Shown one piece after another: positions 34,335 through 46,679 of a stretch of 64,000 nucleotides of DNA. The translations under genes were made by a program, and so were the position numbers. The notes beneath the pieces were generated by a model, which ran no database searches, was not told the origin of the DNA, and was given only the letters and a program-made list of their open reading frames with translations. The stretch lies in the NCBI RefSeq assembly GCF_030272615.1, contig NC_081415.1, forward strand, positions 109,514,406 through 109,578,405, read 5' to 3'. The DNA comes from Cryptomeria japonica (taxonomy: Eukaryota > Streptophyta > Pinopsida > Cupressales > Cupressaceae). The first letter of the stretch is position 1. The number at the start of each line of letters is the position of its first letter.

Positions 34335-35138
34335 TTAATTCCCAAGTCCATATCATGCATGATGTACCACATGGGAAGTAGATTCAAGGCAAGAAAGTGC
34401 ACCTAAGTTTCATCATACAAGTTCTAGTTGTCCACTATTTTTGGGCCATGTTTTTGTATTTTCTATTTTTTGAATGATATGCCCCACATTTTAGAGGAGA
34501 CATTTGAGGGTTTATCTCTCCTCCTTGATGATAATCATTTTACTCATGTTTTCATATCATATTTGTCTTTAGAGCTTGTTCTACATTATTTTTTGCATAG
34601 TTCTCATTTGTCACCTTCATCTTTGATTGGTTGTATACCTAATTAGATTATGAAATCATCATTTTTCATTGGCAATGAAACAAAAGAAGTTTTTCTAAAT
34701 GTATCCTTGGATTTCTTTCTTCCTAAGGGGAGACAAGTTGTTTTTAAGAATTAGATCTTATTTTTCCTTCAAACTCTTGCTATTCTTCTAGGTTAGTATT
34801 CATTATGGGGGGGCTACATAGTCTCTCTCTTTCCCTCCTAGGAGGGGACTACTGATTGTATTATTATGATGGGTGTAATTCTTGAGGGGTATTGATTTTG
34901 ATACCTACATACATCACTTGATCTATCAATTATACATGATTTGCATTATGTCTTTTTTGGAGAGTATTTTTTGTCCCACAAATTTTTATCATTTTATCTA
35001 TTTGTGAGAGATTAGTTGCATGATTAGTTGTGCATCAGTACCTAACATAGCCTAGTTGTTAGGATCCATACTGAATTTTCATTTAGTCTTGCATCATTTT
35101 AATAATATTGTTTCTCCTATGTTTCACTTAATAGGGGG
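34335..35138 (+). pseudogene. Decayed 3' part of an element H relative (copy 2)
   Basis: Scattered similarity to the C-terminal region of the element H ORF: TTTCTTCCTAAGGGGAGACA (34723-34742) matches TTTCTTCCTAAGGGGAGGAA at 54571, followed by GGGGGGGCTACATAGTCTCT (compare 54665). It ends in CACTTAATAGGGGG, a purine tract before the TG at 35139. The frame is broken. Confidence 0.55.
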
Positions 35139-35575
35139 TGTTAGAGTGAATATAATGACCTAATAAGGTCTTGTACCCCAATTCGTAGTGAAGGGGATAT
35201 AATTCACATATTAAGATTACTTCTAGGCATACTAGATAATTAGTTGTCATAAGATAGATGTCATAAAGTTACTTTATGTAACACGTAACTTGTTATTTAA
35301 TATTGTTCATAATATCATGTTAGTTATCCTAGGTGGTATTCTAGAAGTTATCTTATAATGGGGCCATGTCTCATTATTTACTTTTAGATCATAGGAATTT
35401 ATTATTATGCATCATGTATTCAATATTTGTATCAAGGGTAGTTGTCATCCCCCCTCACCATCTTGCCTATATTAGCAAGGCCTATTATACATTATAAAAT
35501 ATCTCATGTATATCATTTCATATTTCATTGAGTAATATCAGTCTAACTATTCATGCAAGCTCATGTTGCAACATT
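35139..35575 (+). repeat. LTR-like sequence of the element H family (copy 2)
   Basis: Begins TGTTAGAGTGAATATAATG after a G-rich tract. CTTGCCTATATTAGCAAGG near 35463 parallels CTTGCCTATATAAGCAAGC in the LTRs of element H. The 3' border is not certain. Confidence 0.45.
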
Positions 35576-37139
35576 CTCTTGTGGAAGACATGTTTCTTGG
35601 ATGATCCTTTGAAGTATGTGCAACCTCATTGTGGGTTCATTATCATTTCAACAAAGTTGAGTATGATCTTCTCTTGCATTGAATGGTAACCTAAAAAGTT
35701 AGAAAAACTTGATATAAATACTATCCTATTTGTAACTTTGTATCTTAGGTTCATTTTGGATCTTTTTGGACCGAAACAAATGTTACATTTGATTCTAGAA
35801 GACTCAAAAAATTGCATTTTCAATATTTTTTCATGTGAATGTCTTAATTTTGATGGTCAGATGATTTTTATTTCATGTCTAAATGATTGTCATTGGCTAT
35901 CATATTAAATTTGATGGCTAAATGAGCATCATCAAGTTGGTCTTGCAATTTTCTTCCCTATCCATCCATAGTTTCAATTTGGCAATCCAATTTCAGAAGG
36001 ACATATTTCAATTATTTGTGCTCCTTTTTGTGGGAATTATTTTTTGATCTGGGTTAGAATTGTATTGTCTTTATATTTATGCAACTAGTTTTTTTATTTT
36101 TGTGCTTGGGTTTTCTTAAAATTATAGATTCTTGTAGGTGTTTTTGAACCATTCTCATTTTCAAAAAATTTTTGATGAAATTGTTTAAAAAGTGCATTTT
36201 ATTTTATTTTGCTTTGTAGTGGTGTGATCAAATTAATATAATTTTGTCTAAATATTTTACTTCAAATTTGTGGAAAAATTTGGCATCTACATATACTAAG
36301 AATCCACTTCATCCATTTCCACAAGTGGCACATGTAATCACACAAGTATAAAATTCCTAGCTCATATATTTCTTGATTGTATGAATTTGATAGGGTGATC
36401 TTGTATGTTTGTAAGATTGAGTCTCTTGATTGATCTATTTTGTGAATATGTTGAGGAGTTTATAATAGCTATCACAAATCATCCAGCTATAATTGAATTA
36501 AAAAGAGGAAAATATAAGTCTTGGAGAGATGGTATGGTAAGTCATTTTAAATGGATAAATATATTTTTATATCTCTATTAACTTATTTCTAAACCGAATC
36601 TTGAATAATTTTAGAAAAGCATAGCATGGCATGGAAAGGCTAGTCAATTGGTAGGTTTTATTACTTCATAGGTAGATTCTTACACATTGAGTATAATGGT
36701 ATGAATTAATTCCCCTCATACTCATTATACCAATATTCATGAAATATATAATGACTTTAATAAATCTCCATTTCTAGATGATTTAATTGAATATTATCTA
36801 AAATAACTTGATATTTTTCTATTATATGATTTTCAACAATGATGAACCTTGAAGAATGGGAAGATCTTGAATGTTCAAATGATAGATAGATTTTTTCTTC
36901 AACTTCTCCTTTAGAGACTTCATGTATTCTAACATTAGCTAATACATCAGATGTTCACGCTCAATAATCTTATGTGGGCACAACATTATTTGGGGGATTA
37001 AATTGTAGTCAAATGAAATGCATTGAGATATTATATCCTCCATCTAGTGTTGTATTTTATGATTCTTATTTTGTTACATTCATAGTTACTTTTGATCTAG
37101 TGCAATAAGATATGTATAGTTTTCTAGATATGACTACTC
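35576..37139 (+). other. Decayed, mostly unassignable DNA between H-like pieces
   Basis: AT-rich with no long frames. Position suggests the leader and gag region of an H-type copy ending at 38361, but I could not recognise gag motifs with confidence. No gene is called. Confidence 0.35.
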
Positions 37140-37943
37140 TCCCAATTAATACTCGATAGACATTGGGAGTTTTTTAATAAAGTCACATATTTTAGATTTG
37201 GGAGACACTATTGATTACATCATTGTTATCTTTAATGGCTATGATTCTTCTTTAATTTTGTGAGGGAACATTTGGACCCTCTTGTTCATTCTTCACATGA
37301 TCATTCATCATGGTTTACCACAAGAGTAGATACTTTTGAGTGACATTTGGAGGAGGCATACTTATATTTAGAGGAGGTATCTTTGTAATTGGATCTTGTT
37401 CATCATACCTCTCCACTAGATTCAAGATTATCATTTTCATTAGTGTGGCCTAGAATGCCTAATTTGGAAGGGGAAACTTTTAGCATCAACATGGTACACT
37501 TGAGTATTTTTAAGAGACTTCATACATCATATTTCTTCCCTCATATTCATTTCAATAATGGGAATATATCCTACATGTAGATTCTTGGTTTTTATTTATT
37601 TGTAATGGGAGAAGTGTTGTTAAAAAATATTGGATCATCTTCAACATTCAGTGTTGAGAATCTACCATCATTGTAGGAGACTCGTCATTGGAGAGGGATT
37701 CATGGTCTCCATTTTTCTCTCTTGTGGAGGGGACTTTTTCCTCACATGGGGTTTCATCCTTCACATATTATAGAGAATATTTTAGATTTTCTCTCTTTTG
37801 GGGAGGTTTTTTATTATATTAGGTTTTCTCCTTTTATTCATTTTTAAAAGATTGCATTTATACATGGGTATCTAGCACCACATAATAATCAAGACACATC
37901 CTTGCATCTTTTCATCATTCTCTCTGATTTGAACTAAAGGCAA
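37140..37943 (+). pseudogene. Decayed C-terminal ORF region of an element H relative (copy 3)
   Basis: Collinear with 54168-54960. GATTTGGGAGACACTATTGA (37196) matches GATTTGGGAGACATCATTGA. GTGAGGGAACATTTGGACCC, CTTGTTCATTC, GGAGGAGGTATCTTTG and GGACTTTTTCCTCACATGGG (37729) follow in the same order. The frame is interrupted by several stops. It shows that the unusual C-terminus of element H is shared by older copies. Confidence 0.7.
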
Positions 37944-38361
37944 TGTTGATTTGAACAAGGATATTTCCTATCTATTTTTCTATATGTAATGTAAATAAGG
38001 TACATTACCTAACTAGCTCCCAATTAGGACCTTTTCACACATTCTCATGTGTTATGTTTACTTAGTGAGTTAGTAATGTTTATAGAAGTCGGTGATCTTA
38101 TCCCTTAGTTGTCATATGACATAGGATTAAAACACAAGTGTCATCATCCTAGTTATCCCTATCTCTCAACCTTGTCTATATAAACAATGTCTTATATGTA
38201 AATTTCATAGACTACATAGATTCCATATGGACATCATTGATCACATGTTACATTATATATTTTGCATCCATTATTGAAAATTTATGCTTTCTTTACTCTA
38301 TTGTGGAAGGAGTTATTTTGCAAGTGACCCTGGGAGTTTGAGTCCTTAAATGACTCTAACA
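37944..38361 (+). repeat. LTR-like end of H-type copy 3
   Basis: TGTTGATTTGAACAAGG to GACTCTAACA, with a TATA-like CTATATAAACAATG near 38175 at the same relative place as in element H. After 38361 the sequence changes to copia F codons, so this is the border of an insertion into copia F. Confidence 0.5.
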
Positions 38362-39592
38362 TATACTCATATTCTCCCTTATGGTCCTAGGATCATCAAT
38401 TCTATAAATCAAAGAAAAAATGTAACTATAATCATGCAATAAATATATAAACATATTAGGTTGTTTCCTTACACAAGTGGAACTCCTCAGAAGCTGAAGT
38501 GGAGATTCTTCATCTTCTTTTGAAATTTCAGGGCTACTAGAGCTCTCTAATATTAAAGCCTAATATTTTTTTAATTTGATTTTCTTAGGGGGTGGAGGAT
38601 GTTTAATCACATCCTCTTTCTTCTCTTTTTTTCTATTTGTAGAATAATCAAAGAATGATTCATCTCTCTGAAGATAATGATTCAACTATATATAATTATT
38701 TTAGCCACTAGATCCCAAAGCTTGTACTATTTCCCATCAATACCATAACCAATTAAGTTACACTTCACTACCTTGTTCTTTAAATTTAATCTCTTCTCCC
38801 TAAGAACATGCACATATTCCTTGCAACCAAATAATTAGAGATGTCTCAAGAATGGATTTTTCTAACCATACTTCTATGGGTTTCTTATTAACAAGCACAA
38901 ATACAAGAGAATTTTTGATAAAATAGTAGGTAGAGGAAATAACTTTAACCCTAAATTTTTATTCAAGGCTAGCTCCACTAACCATACTCCTAGCTCTCTC
39001 CATTGATGTCTTGTTATTATTCTTTGCAGATCCATTTTTCTGACATGGGTATATGATTTCTTATTGTGCCTCTTAATCCCATGTTCTTTATAGAATTTTT
39101 TGAAATTTATTTAATAGAGCTCACTAATATTATTATTCCTCAGACACTTAATTTACGTTTGCAATTATGATAGTCATTAAAATCTTTAAATTCTTTGAGC
39201 TAACTAAAGACTTCAAGTTTTCTTCTAGGTAAATAAATATATGCCCTTCTACTACAGTAATCAATAAATGATATAAAATAAATATATTTACAAAGTGAAA
39301 GACCATTAATAAGATCAAAATCTTTACAATGTGTCAATTCCAATCCCCTAGAAGATTTGTGAAAACTAGAATAAAACTAAACATTGCTTTTCTTTCATAT
39401 ATGCAATTTTGGCAAGATTTGAGCTCAATATTACAATAATTCAACCCCTGAATGAGATTTTTCTTTTTTGGGGCTCTAAGAAACTTTATATCAATGTGAC
39501 CAATTATTTAAAGCCATAACATTGTCTCCTTAGTTGGCAATTCATTTCCAAAGTAAGAACCCTTAGGTACCCAAAAGTATGACAATCAAAAG
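38362..39592 (-). pseudogene. Old copia F integrase and linker
   Basis: On the minus strand: pre-integrase remnants (GVELL, LELTHC), core (LCKYIYFISFIDYCSRRAYIYL, LEVFS), a MERARSMVSGASLE segment, then LWFGCKEYVHVLREKRLNLKN and CNLIGYG near the C-terminus. A linker ending DDPRTIRENM lies at about 38370-38395. Many stops and shifts make it one of the oldest pieces in the window. The motif set differs from copies A, D and G and resembles Tork/Ivana-type copias (inference). Confidence 0.75.
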
Positions 39593-40793
39593 TATTGGCA
39601 ATAATGATTATGTTTTGTCATTGATGTCAACACTCTTCTCCAATTGGATATGGTTCTTTCCCGGTTGGTTGCTACTATCCCGGTTGGACTTGTCCCGGTT
39701 GGTTCCTATTCCAGTCGGACTTGGTTTTGGCTTGTTTCTTATCCAGTATGATCAAATAATTGGTTTTGGTTTTGGATGGTTATTCAAGATGGTTATATGC
39801 TTGTCACATTTAGTTGGCTCATTATTTGGTGCTCTAGAAGCTATCACTTATGTTCTAGATTACTGGTTGATATTCTTATATCGGTTGGCTTTACCGGTTG
39901 GTGATATTCGATGATTTGGTTAAGTGATTTTGGTCTGGCTTATAGAAATGGTTCCTAACATTCTAAAGGTGTTCTTGATTGTGTCCTAATTTTTTGGTGG
40001 CTTTGGATTGGTTGGCGTGATGATTTGGTGATCCTATTTGGACCCGGTTGGTTATTTTGAGTTATCTGCACTAAGGGTTTCTACCCGTTGGTAAAACATG
40101 TTGACATTGGCCTTAGCGGAATTTATGATGGATATAATTTTTTAGGAATTTGAATTAGGTCCATGATATGTAATGTAAATCATAATATTAGTCTGGTGGT
40201 ATCGTGTGATGAAAATTTTATAATTATGGTTTATGGGTTTAGGGTTTAGTTGACCTTGTTATCAAGGTTTATGATCTGTAATTTGGGTATGGTATGGTTA
40301 GGTATGCATTATTAGAGGGAGGTAATTGTATAAATGGGGATATATCATTCAATGAAGGGTTATGAAGGTTTTAGAGTTGCAAGGTAGGCATTTGTTCTTA
40401 ACCGGAACTGTATCATGCATTAGATGTTATTTTCACAGTTCATTTTCTCTAGATTGTAGTTTGATGTTTATGTAAGTCAGTGAGACTTCCTTTTGTGATG
40501 AGAAGTGAGCTCTATATGGTTGGGCCGATTGCAAGTGTAATACCCATTGTAATTATTTCGCATACTGCTACAAAAGTATTATCTGATTGTGGGTAGGGTT
40601 TCCCACCATGGTTTTTCCCTTTATCAGGTTTTCTACGTCAAAAATATTGGTGTTGTGTGATCTATGTTTTCATGATTTATCTTTCATCATTCTATTTATA
40701 TTGTTCTCTAGTAAATGGTTTATAATCTACATTAATTATTTAATTTATGGAAAACTGGTTCACCCCCCCACTTCTCAGCTTTCCTCCAGTTCA
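39593..40793 (+). repeat. Family A LTR inserted in copia F
   Basis: TATTGGCAATAATGATTATG (TG mutated to TA) to CAGTTCA. It carries the TTTATAG-less TATA region, the GGTTTCCCACCATGG-TTTTTCC block (40595-40620) and the CTTCTCAGC end. TTATTGGTATGAGAG just downstream looks like the leader with a decayed primer site, so this may be a 5' LTR whose internal part is lost rather than a solo LTR. No clear target duplication is seen. Confidence 0.75.
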
Positions 40794-41871
40794 TTATTGG
40801 TATGAGAGATTATAACAGAAACTAGTGGCAACTTTTATCTTAATTGTTGGTTCCAATGATGGGGATGAATACTTTGAAGTTCTCTCAGCATATAATAAAT
40901 TTTACACTAAACTATACATGTACAAAAGAAAAGAACCTATAAACCTACATCATTCAAATTACTTAAAGATAGAAGGTTTCATGAAAAAACAAGGATATGC
41001 AAAACACCATTAATCCCTTCACTCATCCATTAAGGAATAGAATCAAGAATCTTCCATGACCAAAAAATATCATATGATGGTAGTCTCACAAGTAAATATT
41101 CTCACCATAAAATCATCATATGTTTCAAACCAACCTCGATGTGAGTTTATGTGAAAATATGCACTAGAGTCTATAAACCACATATATTTTGATCCATGTA
41201 TTGTGAAGATAGTGATAAATACTTCTCTATCATCTTGAGAGAATTTATATGAATATAAATCTAAGAATTTATTTATTTTTTATTTTTCTTCTCCTCCTTG
41301 CACTCCAAAAAACACAACAAATCCATACAGTGATCTTTCTCCTCCATTTTATCACCAATGAAGCTCAATTGAGAAACAATCAATCAATCTATTTAGGTGA
41401 CTACAATAGATCCTCCATCTTAAGGGAGTATAAATTATCCCTTAGTAACAACTTATTTACCAAGGATTTATCTTAAATTATTTTACTAAGTTTATTCTAT
41501 AGTTTTTAAGGTTTAGTCTCTCTATGGATATTCAATAACATGGAGTCAGCCAAATGGAGTCTTAGAAGAACCTTAGTCTTTTGATCCATGAGATCCAAGT
41601 CTTCTTATTTCACCCACAATAGTTTTATTATGGATATAGTATCCCATACTTCTCTATCAGCCAACATATCAGCCATATTAAATTTCTAAAACTCCAAGTT
41701 TCCTCCATTGAATTTTTCCATCTCCATCCTACCCAATGTACTATCCATCTCTTTCATGCAACAAAGATTTAATAACTCTATGTAATATCTCACTCAAAGA
41801 AATATTAGTTAAATAAATCCTCTACCCAACAATAGGAACCAAAGATGATTAGGCTCTAATATCAATTGAAA
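40794..41871 (-). pseudogene. Old copia F gag and protease
   Basis: The minus strand starts ATG near 41727 with MEMEKFNGGNLEF, then KLDLMDQKTK-like and LRLHLADSMLLN segments (copia gag). KSLVNKLLLRDNLYSLKMED is near 41420-41480. Protease WFIDSSAYFHINSHRGWFETYDDF is near 41130-41190, where DSG has become DSS. A primer site remnant (plus-strand GGCTCTAATATCAA, 41848-41861) lies before the LTR. Several stops break the frame. Confidence 0.75.
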
Positions 41872-42172
41872 AAGGGAAGAATAGCATATTAAATATACTT
41901 TCTACACCATTCTAAAGAGGAGAGTTGTATTTTTTTTTCTTTTTAACCATTACAATGATGGTCATACATAATATATAGAAGATAAAATATCAATGAGTGC
42001 AAGTGTAAATCACACAATGCAAGATATACATCTATAAAAAAAAATTAGAGAGAAAATCCCCACACTCCAAAAGATCTCTCAATGTATTACAAATCAAAAA
42101 GTGATTATAAACACATGTAGAGAAATTTTATTTCAATAATTTATAGTGCTGATTTTTGAAGTAATTCCAACA
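41872..42172 (-). repeat. 5' LTR of copia F
   Basis: A short (~300 bp) LTR: TGTTGGAATTACTTC on the minus strand (plus-strand CCAACA ends at 42172) running to the primer site remnant. The other LTR was not found; the H-type insertion and copia F decay may have removed it. Confidence 0.55.
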
Positions 42173-42179
42173 ATATTTC

Positions 42180-43383
42180 TGTTAGTCCCAACCGGTACTG
42201 AGAGGAGAGGGGTGAATCAACACTTTACCAGTTTTACAAAATTAACACCTTTTAACACAAGACTGCACTAACTTAATATTCATCAATATAAATAGTTATT
42301 GCAGAAGAACATGTATGCATGAAAAGATACACAGTAAAACCAAGATTTATTTCATGGAAACCCAAATGGGAGAAAACCACGGTGTGAGTAGAAACTCACA
42401 AAATTTGTACTCTTTTGCAGTATGCCCGGTAAGGAGCCATCCCTGTTAGGAGATTACAAAGACACTATTAGGTGCCACCCAGTTAAGGGATTTTATTTAA
42501 GGCCTGTTAGTGCCTTTACCCTATTAGAGGTATCCTTTTTAAAGGTCTTAGGATCATCAATTAAGATGTCACCAGGTTAAGGGATTTTACAAAGGGACCT
42601 GTTAAAGTCCACCTTATACATCACCTTCAGGTGTTTTCTTAATCAATGCAATCACAGATTTTGGTAAATTTTGAATTCAAATCTACTCGCTCTTGCTCTA
42701 CATGCCCTACAACAATTCCACTAGCTAGTCAACCAATTATGCCACTGCATCCCCCAAAAATAGTGATTTCTGGGTCACGTTTAGTCTTTTAAATGTGAAC
42801 TAGAAAATCTACAAGTAATCATGGCTTAACTGCATGATAACTGAAGTTCACTTCACCAACCTTTAGTTGGGCATTACCACAAACTCACAAACTCATATTT
42901 TTTCATTGCAACTATGTAACTGATCACCACTCCAAGATTTATGTTGCCCACATCTCTTCCTTCTGCTTCACTAGTGTACCGGTATACCACTATGCTTTTC
43001 ATTACTGGTTCATCCTTTGACGCCGATTTGTAGTGCTTCCATTAAGCCTCTTCTCCTATTTTCCAATGAGGTTCCGATTTGTATACAACCTCAAGCCATC
43101 TTGCCTAAGTCACCTTTTGTGACTTCATCATCATCAGAATGACCAACCTGAAGATCTAACCTCAACACCAATCTTCTTGAGTGATAGACCGGTTAGCTTA
43201 GTTTGTCTTCCCTTGAGCTGATTGAATCTTGATCATCTATCTCTTATGTTGCTTCCATTTTGTTTATAAGTCATCACCTTTTCTACTGAGATACACCACT
43301 CCACCGGTTAGTGTTGGAAATCAATGACAAATCTCAGCTAATATACCAGTTCTCTAGATTAATCGGTTTTGTCAATGCCAACA
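42180..43383 (-). repeat. 3' LTR of copia G (family C), with internal deletion
   Basis: The plus strand runs TGTTAGTCCCAACCGG...CAATGCCAACA. Repeated CCTGTTAGG-AG/T and GGTTAAGGGATTTTA words occur at 42425-42600. About 320 bp present in the 5' LTR are missing near 42613. Confidence 0.92.
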
Positions 43384-43800
43384 ATCTCCCCCTTTGGCAT
43401 TGATGGCAACGCTTCAGAATCTGTCTTATCAGTTGCTCCTGCATGTACTTTCTTCATTTATTTGTTTATTTCTGTACCAGTCATTACTTATGTTCTGAGT
43501 AATGAATATCTCCCCCTAACACTGCAATACTTTATTTCCAACAAACCACTTCTGGCAACCCTTTGCTTCAACAACTTCAGCTCAACACTACTCAAACACT
43601 ATAATCATATCTCCCCCTTTGACAACAATGCCAAAGATGTATTATATTATACTTACAAGACTGCTCCCCCTAACTAGAGTAGTCCACACTTATCAATATA
43701 GTCTTAGATATTTTTCATAAATAAATCATACGAGATTGATATAGAGCCCTTTTTACTTACTTTAATGCAAGTAGGGGTATCACCCCTATCTTACCTCTGA
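43384..43800 (-). promoter_or_regulatory. Copia G 3' untranslated region with multiple purine tracts
   Basis: Plus-strand ATCTCCCCCTTTGG at 43384 abuts the LTR. Further CTCCCCCT words lie at about 43510, 43611 and 43664. This is the same multiple-tract layout as copia A and D. Open frames here are not supported as genes. Confidence 0.85.
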
Positions 43801-45089
43801 GGTATTCAAAGGTAACCTTCCGTAATGGCTTGGTGAATATATCAGCCACCTATTCTTTTGTTGGTATATACTCCAACCTCACTTCCTTGCCTTGAACCCA
43901 TTCCGTGAGATATTGGTATTTGATAGTTATATGCTTTGTCTTGGAATGCATCACCAGATTCTTGGATATGTCAATAGCACTGGTTTTGTCACAGTGAATC
44001 ACCACAGGTTCAATCACCTTTTCCTGGATACCTTCTAATAATTGCTTGATCCATACTATCTATGTATTGTTGATTGCAGCAGCCACATACTCAGCCTCAA
44101 CTATGGATTGAGAGATGCATTCTCTTTCTTGCATGTCCATGACACAATCCTATCTCCAAGAAAGAATGTACCTCCACTAGTGCTCTTTCTATCATCAATG
44201 TTCCCTACCCAATCTGCATCGGTGAAGACACTTAAGCTGAAATATCCCTTATGTGGACACTAGAGACCATACTCATTAGTCCCCTTAAGGTATCTAAATA
44301 TTATCTTGATTGCCACCATATGAGTCTCTTTTGGATTTATAGCAAATCTGGAAACCAAGCCAACAACTTATGCTATATCCAGTCTACTGTGTACTGCATA
44401 CTGCAACTTATCGATCATGGATCGGTAAAGAGTCTCATTCACTTCATGAGCCTCGTCATTTTTGGAGGGCTTGCAACCTATAACCATTGGAGTTCCAATA
44501 GGTTTCCAATCTTCCATTCCAAAAGTCTTCAATATTTCCCTCATGTACTTGGTTTGGCTAATGAATATACCATTCTTTAGTTGAGATACTTGCAGGCCAA
44601 TGAAGAATTTTATTTCATCGATCATGGACATTTCAAACTCTTTCTTCAATTATTTTGCATAACCTCTGCTCATCTCATCTACAAATATTTTAGCAATCAG
44701 ATGTTTTCTTTCTTCTTCAGTCTTCAGATATAGGTTATTGTTATCATTGGTTCTCATGAACCCTATGCTTAATAGATATGAGTGAAGCCTCTCATACCAA
44801 GCTCTCGGTGCTTGTTTTAGCCCATATAGAGCCTTCTTCATCTTGCATACCATATCTCTTCCATCTTCTGATACAAATCCTTCTAGTTTCTCTATGTACA
44901 CTTCTTCCTCTAAAAAACCATTGAAGAATGTCGATTTGACATCCATTTGGTAAAATTTGAACCTATTGTAAGAAGCATAGGAAAGCAAGATTTTGACCCC
45001 TTCTAGCCTGGCCACCAGTGCAAAGGTTTCTCCATAATCCAAACCTTCTTCCTCAGCATAGCCTTTATAGACTAATCTTGCTTTGTTTT
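43801..45089 (-). pseudogene. Copia G RT (catalytic box lost) and RNase H
   Basis: Minus strand from 45089: ARLVYKGYAEEEGLDYGETFA, FYQMDVKSTFFNGFLEEEVYIEK, LYGLKQAPRAWYERLHSYL, then IAKIFVDEMSRGYAK where related copies read FVDD-(I/M)-(I/T)-FGG. About eight codons spanning the second catalytic Asp are deleted (near 44665-44685). RNase H follows: YLKGTNEYGL, SVFTDADWVGNIDDRKSTSGGTFFLG, and KPLRKVTFEYLRGKIG at the end. Stops near 44648 and 44366 interrupt it. Interrupted at 45089 by the solo LTR. Confidence 0.88.
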
Positions 45090-46679
45090 TGGTGCAGGAG
45101 CACCTAGTTTTTAACCAGTTTGTTGATGCATTTTCAAAATTTTGGTGTGATATTCCATATTTTGGATTAGTGTTTGAATAATGGACTACTTAGAGGTCCA
45201 CATGTGTGTTTGATAGTCATTTGAAGGATGATTGTCACCTAGGTTGTTTGTTTTCTCAAATTTGGCCTATAAGCCCTTGTAAGCCTAAAATGACACAAAT
45301 TTGCATTATGATGTAAAACATGTTGTAAATCCTCATTAGGCATTTAAGAATGTAATTTTTATGTTAGGGAGTCATCGTAGGAGGTTTAGTATGAGTAGAA
45401 ATGCATAAAATGCAAAAATGCACATTTGAGCAAAAGTTGTCATTGTTGGTTGACAACTTTTTGCAACTTTTTGAACAACTTTGCATTTTTGAGCAAATCA
45501 GTGGTTAGGAAACTAATGAAGAGTTGGTTATGACCAAAATGGCTTATAAAATGCTCTGAGAATGATTTTACATGGGTTGGAATATATTTGATCATGTTTG
45601 AATAGAATTTGAAGACAATTTCCAAATTTTACCTTGTATTTTCTCATTTTTGGAGCAGCAGTCCGTACATAATGAATTGATCTTGCTACCATTATTTCAT
45701 GGTGGTCTTTTCTATGATATTGTATTGCTCAGGAGGTGTTTGAATATTTTATTTGTGCAGGTTTGAGGTGTGTTTATAAATTGTATCTTATTGTACTGTT
45801 GTCGGCCTGAGCAAGGGTTCAAGAGCCCATTCATGGTTCCAACTTCAAATCCCTTGAGTTTTGCTCAATGAACCTTGGGATTCAAGTCATGGGACCCTTT
45901 TATACTATATATATGATTTGTAATGTCTTGGAATTTGTTGAGGAGAAACTTGTTATCATTTCCTAGGCGAGCTCTATCATAGCCCCGTTAGGAAAATGAT
46001 TGAAAATTTTGTATTTGCTTGCAAGGATGACTAGTTGTGAATGTACCAAGTTTTTGGCATGGAAGTGTGATGAAGGAAAGAGACTCAGTGAAGAGGTGGA
46101 GGTATGGTAGGGTGTAGAAGCCATAAAACCTTTTGTAGAAGACTACTAACTCCTAAACCCTTAAAAGTGCCATTTTTGGGATCCATACCAGTACGGATAG
46201 ACTAGACTGCCTACCCTAGTGGATCCAAAATTTTGTCCAAAAGGTTACTCAGATCACCAAAGGTATTGGAAGGTTCTTTGAGTGATTTTTGAGTAATTTC
46301 CAAAAAACCAGCAAGGTAGAGCTAATTGGGGCTCAAGGGCTACTAGGCCTAGGAAATAGGAGAAAGAGGGAGCAATGAGAAAATGGTGAAAAGACAATTG
46401 AAGAACCACTTTAATGGAGCTGAAACGTCTATAGAACACCCCCTAAAACCCCTACAAGTAAATTTTGGAGGTTTGGATAGTTTAGTGGTTGGATTTACCA
46501 TAGTGAATCTCAACCAGGCTTGAAGCAACTATTGAGCACAAATTGATAGGGAGCACTCCAAGAGAGTTTGAGTGTTTGACTTGTTAATGGACAAGTGAAG
46601 AGTGATAGGAGCCCACTAAAGCATCATTCAAATAACTATAGAGCAAGGTGAAACTCTCTTTGGATACCTCTCCCCATCA
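45090..46679 (+). repeat. Solo gypsy LTR (gypsy E-related) in copia G
   Basis: Starts TGGTGCAGGAGCACCTAG, like the start of the gypsy E LTR, and ends CCCCATCA; 1590 bp against 1607-1619 in gypsy E. It splits copia G between the DETSQDVRN and KARLVYKGY codons. Flanks GTTTT and GTTCC are a decayed 5-bp duplication. No coding sequence; sequence away from the ends is diverged from gypsy E. Confidence 0.8.
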
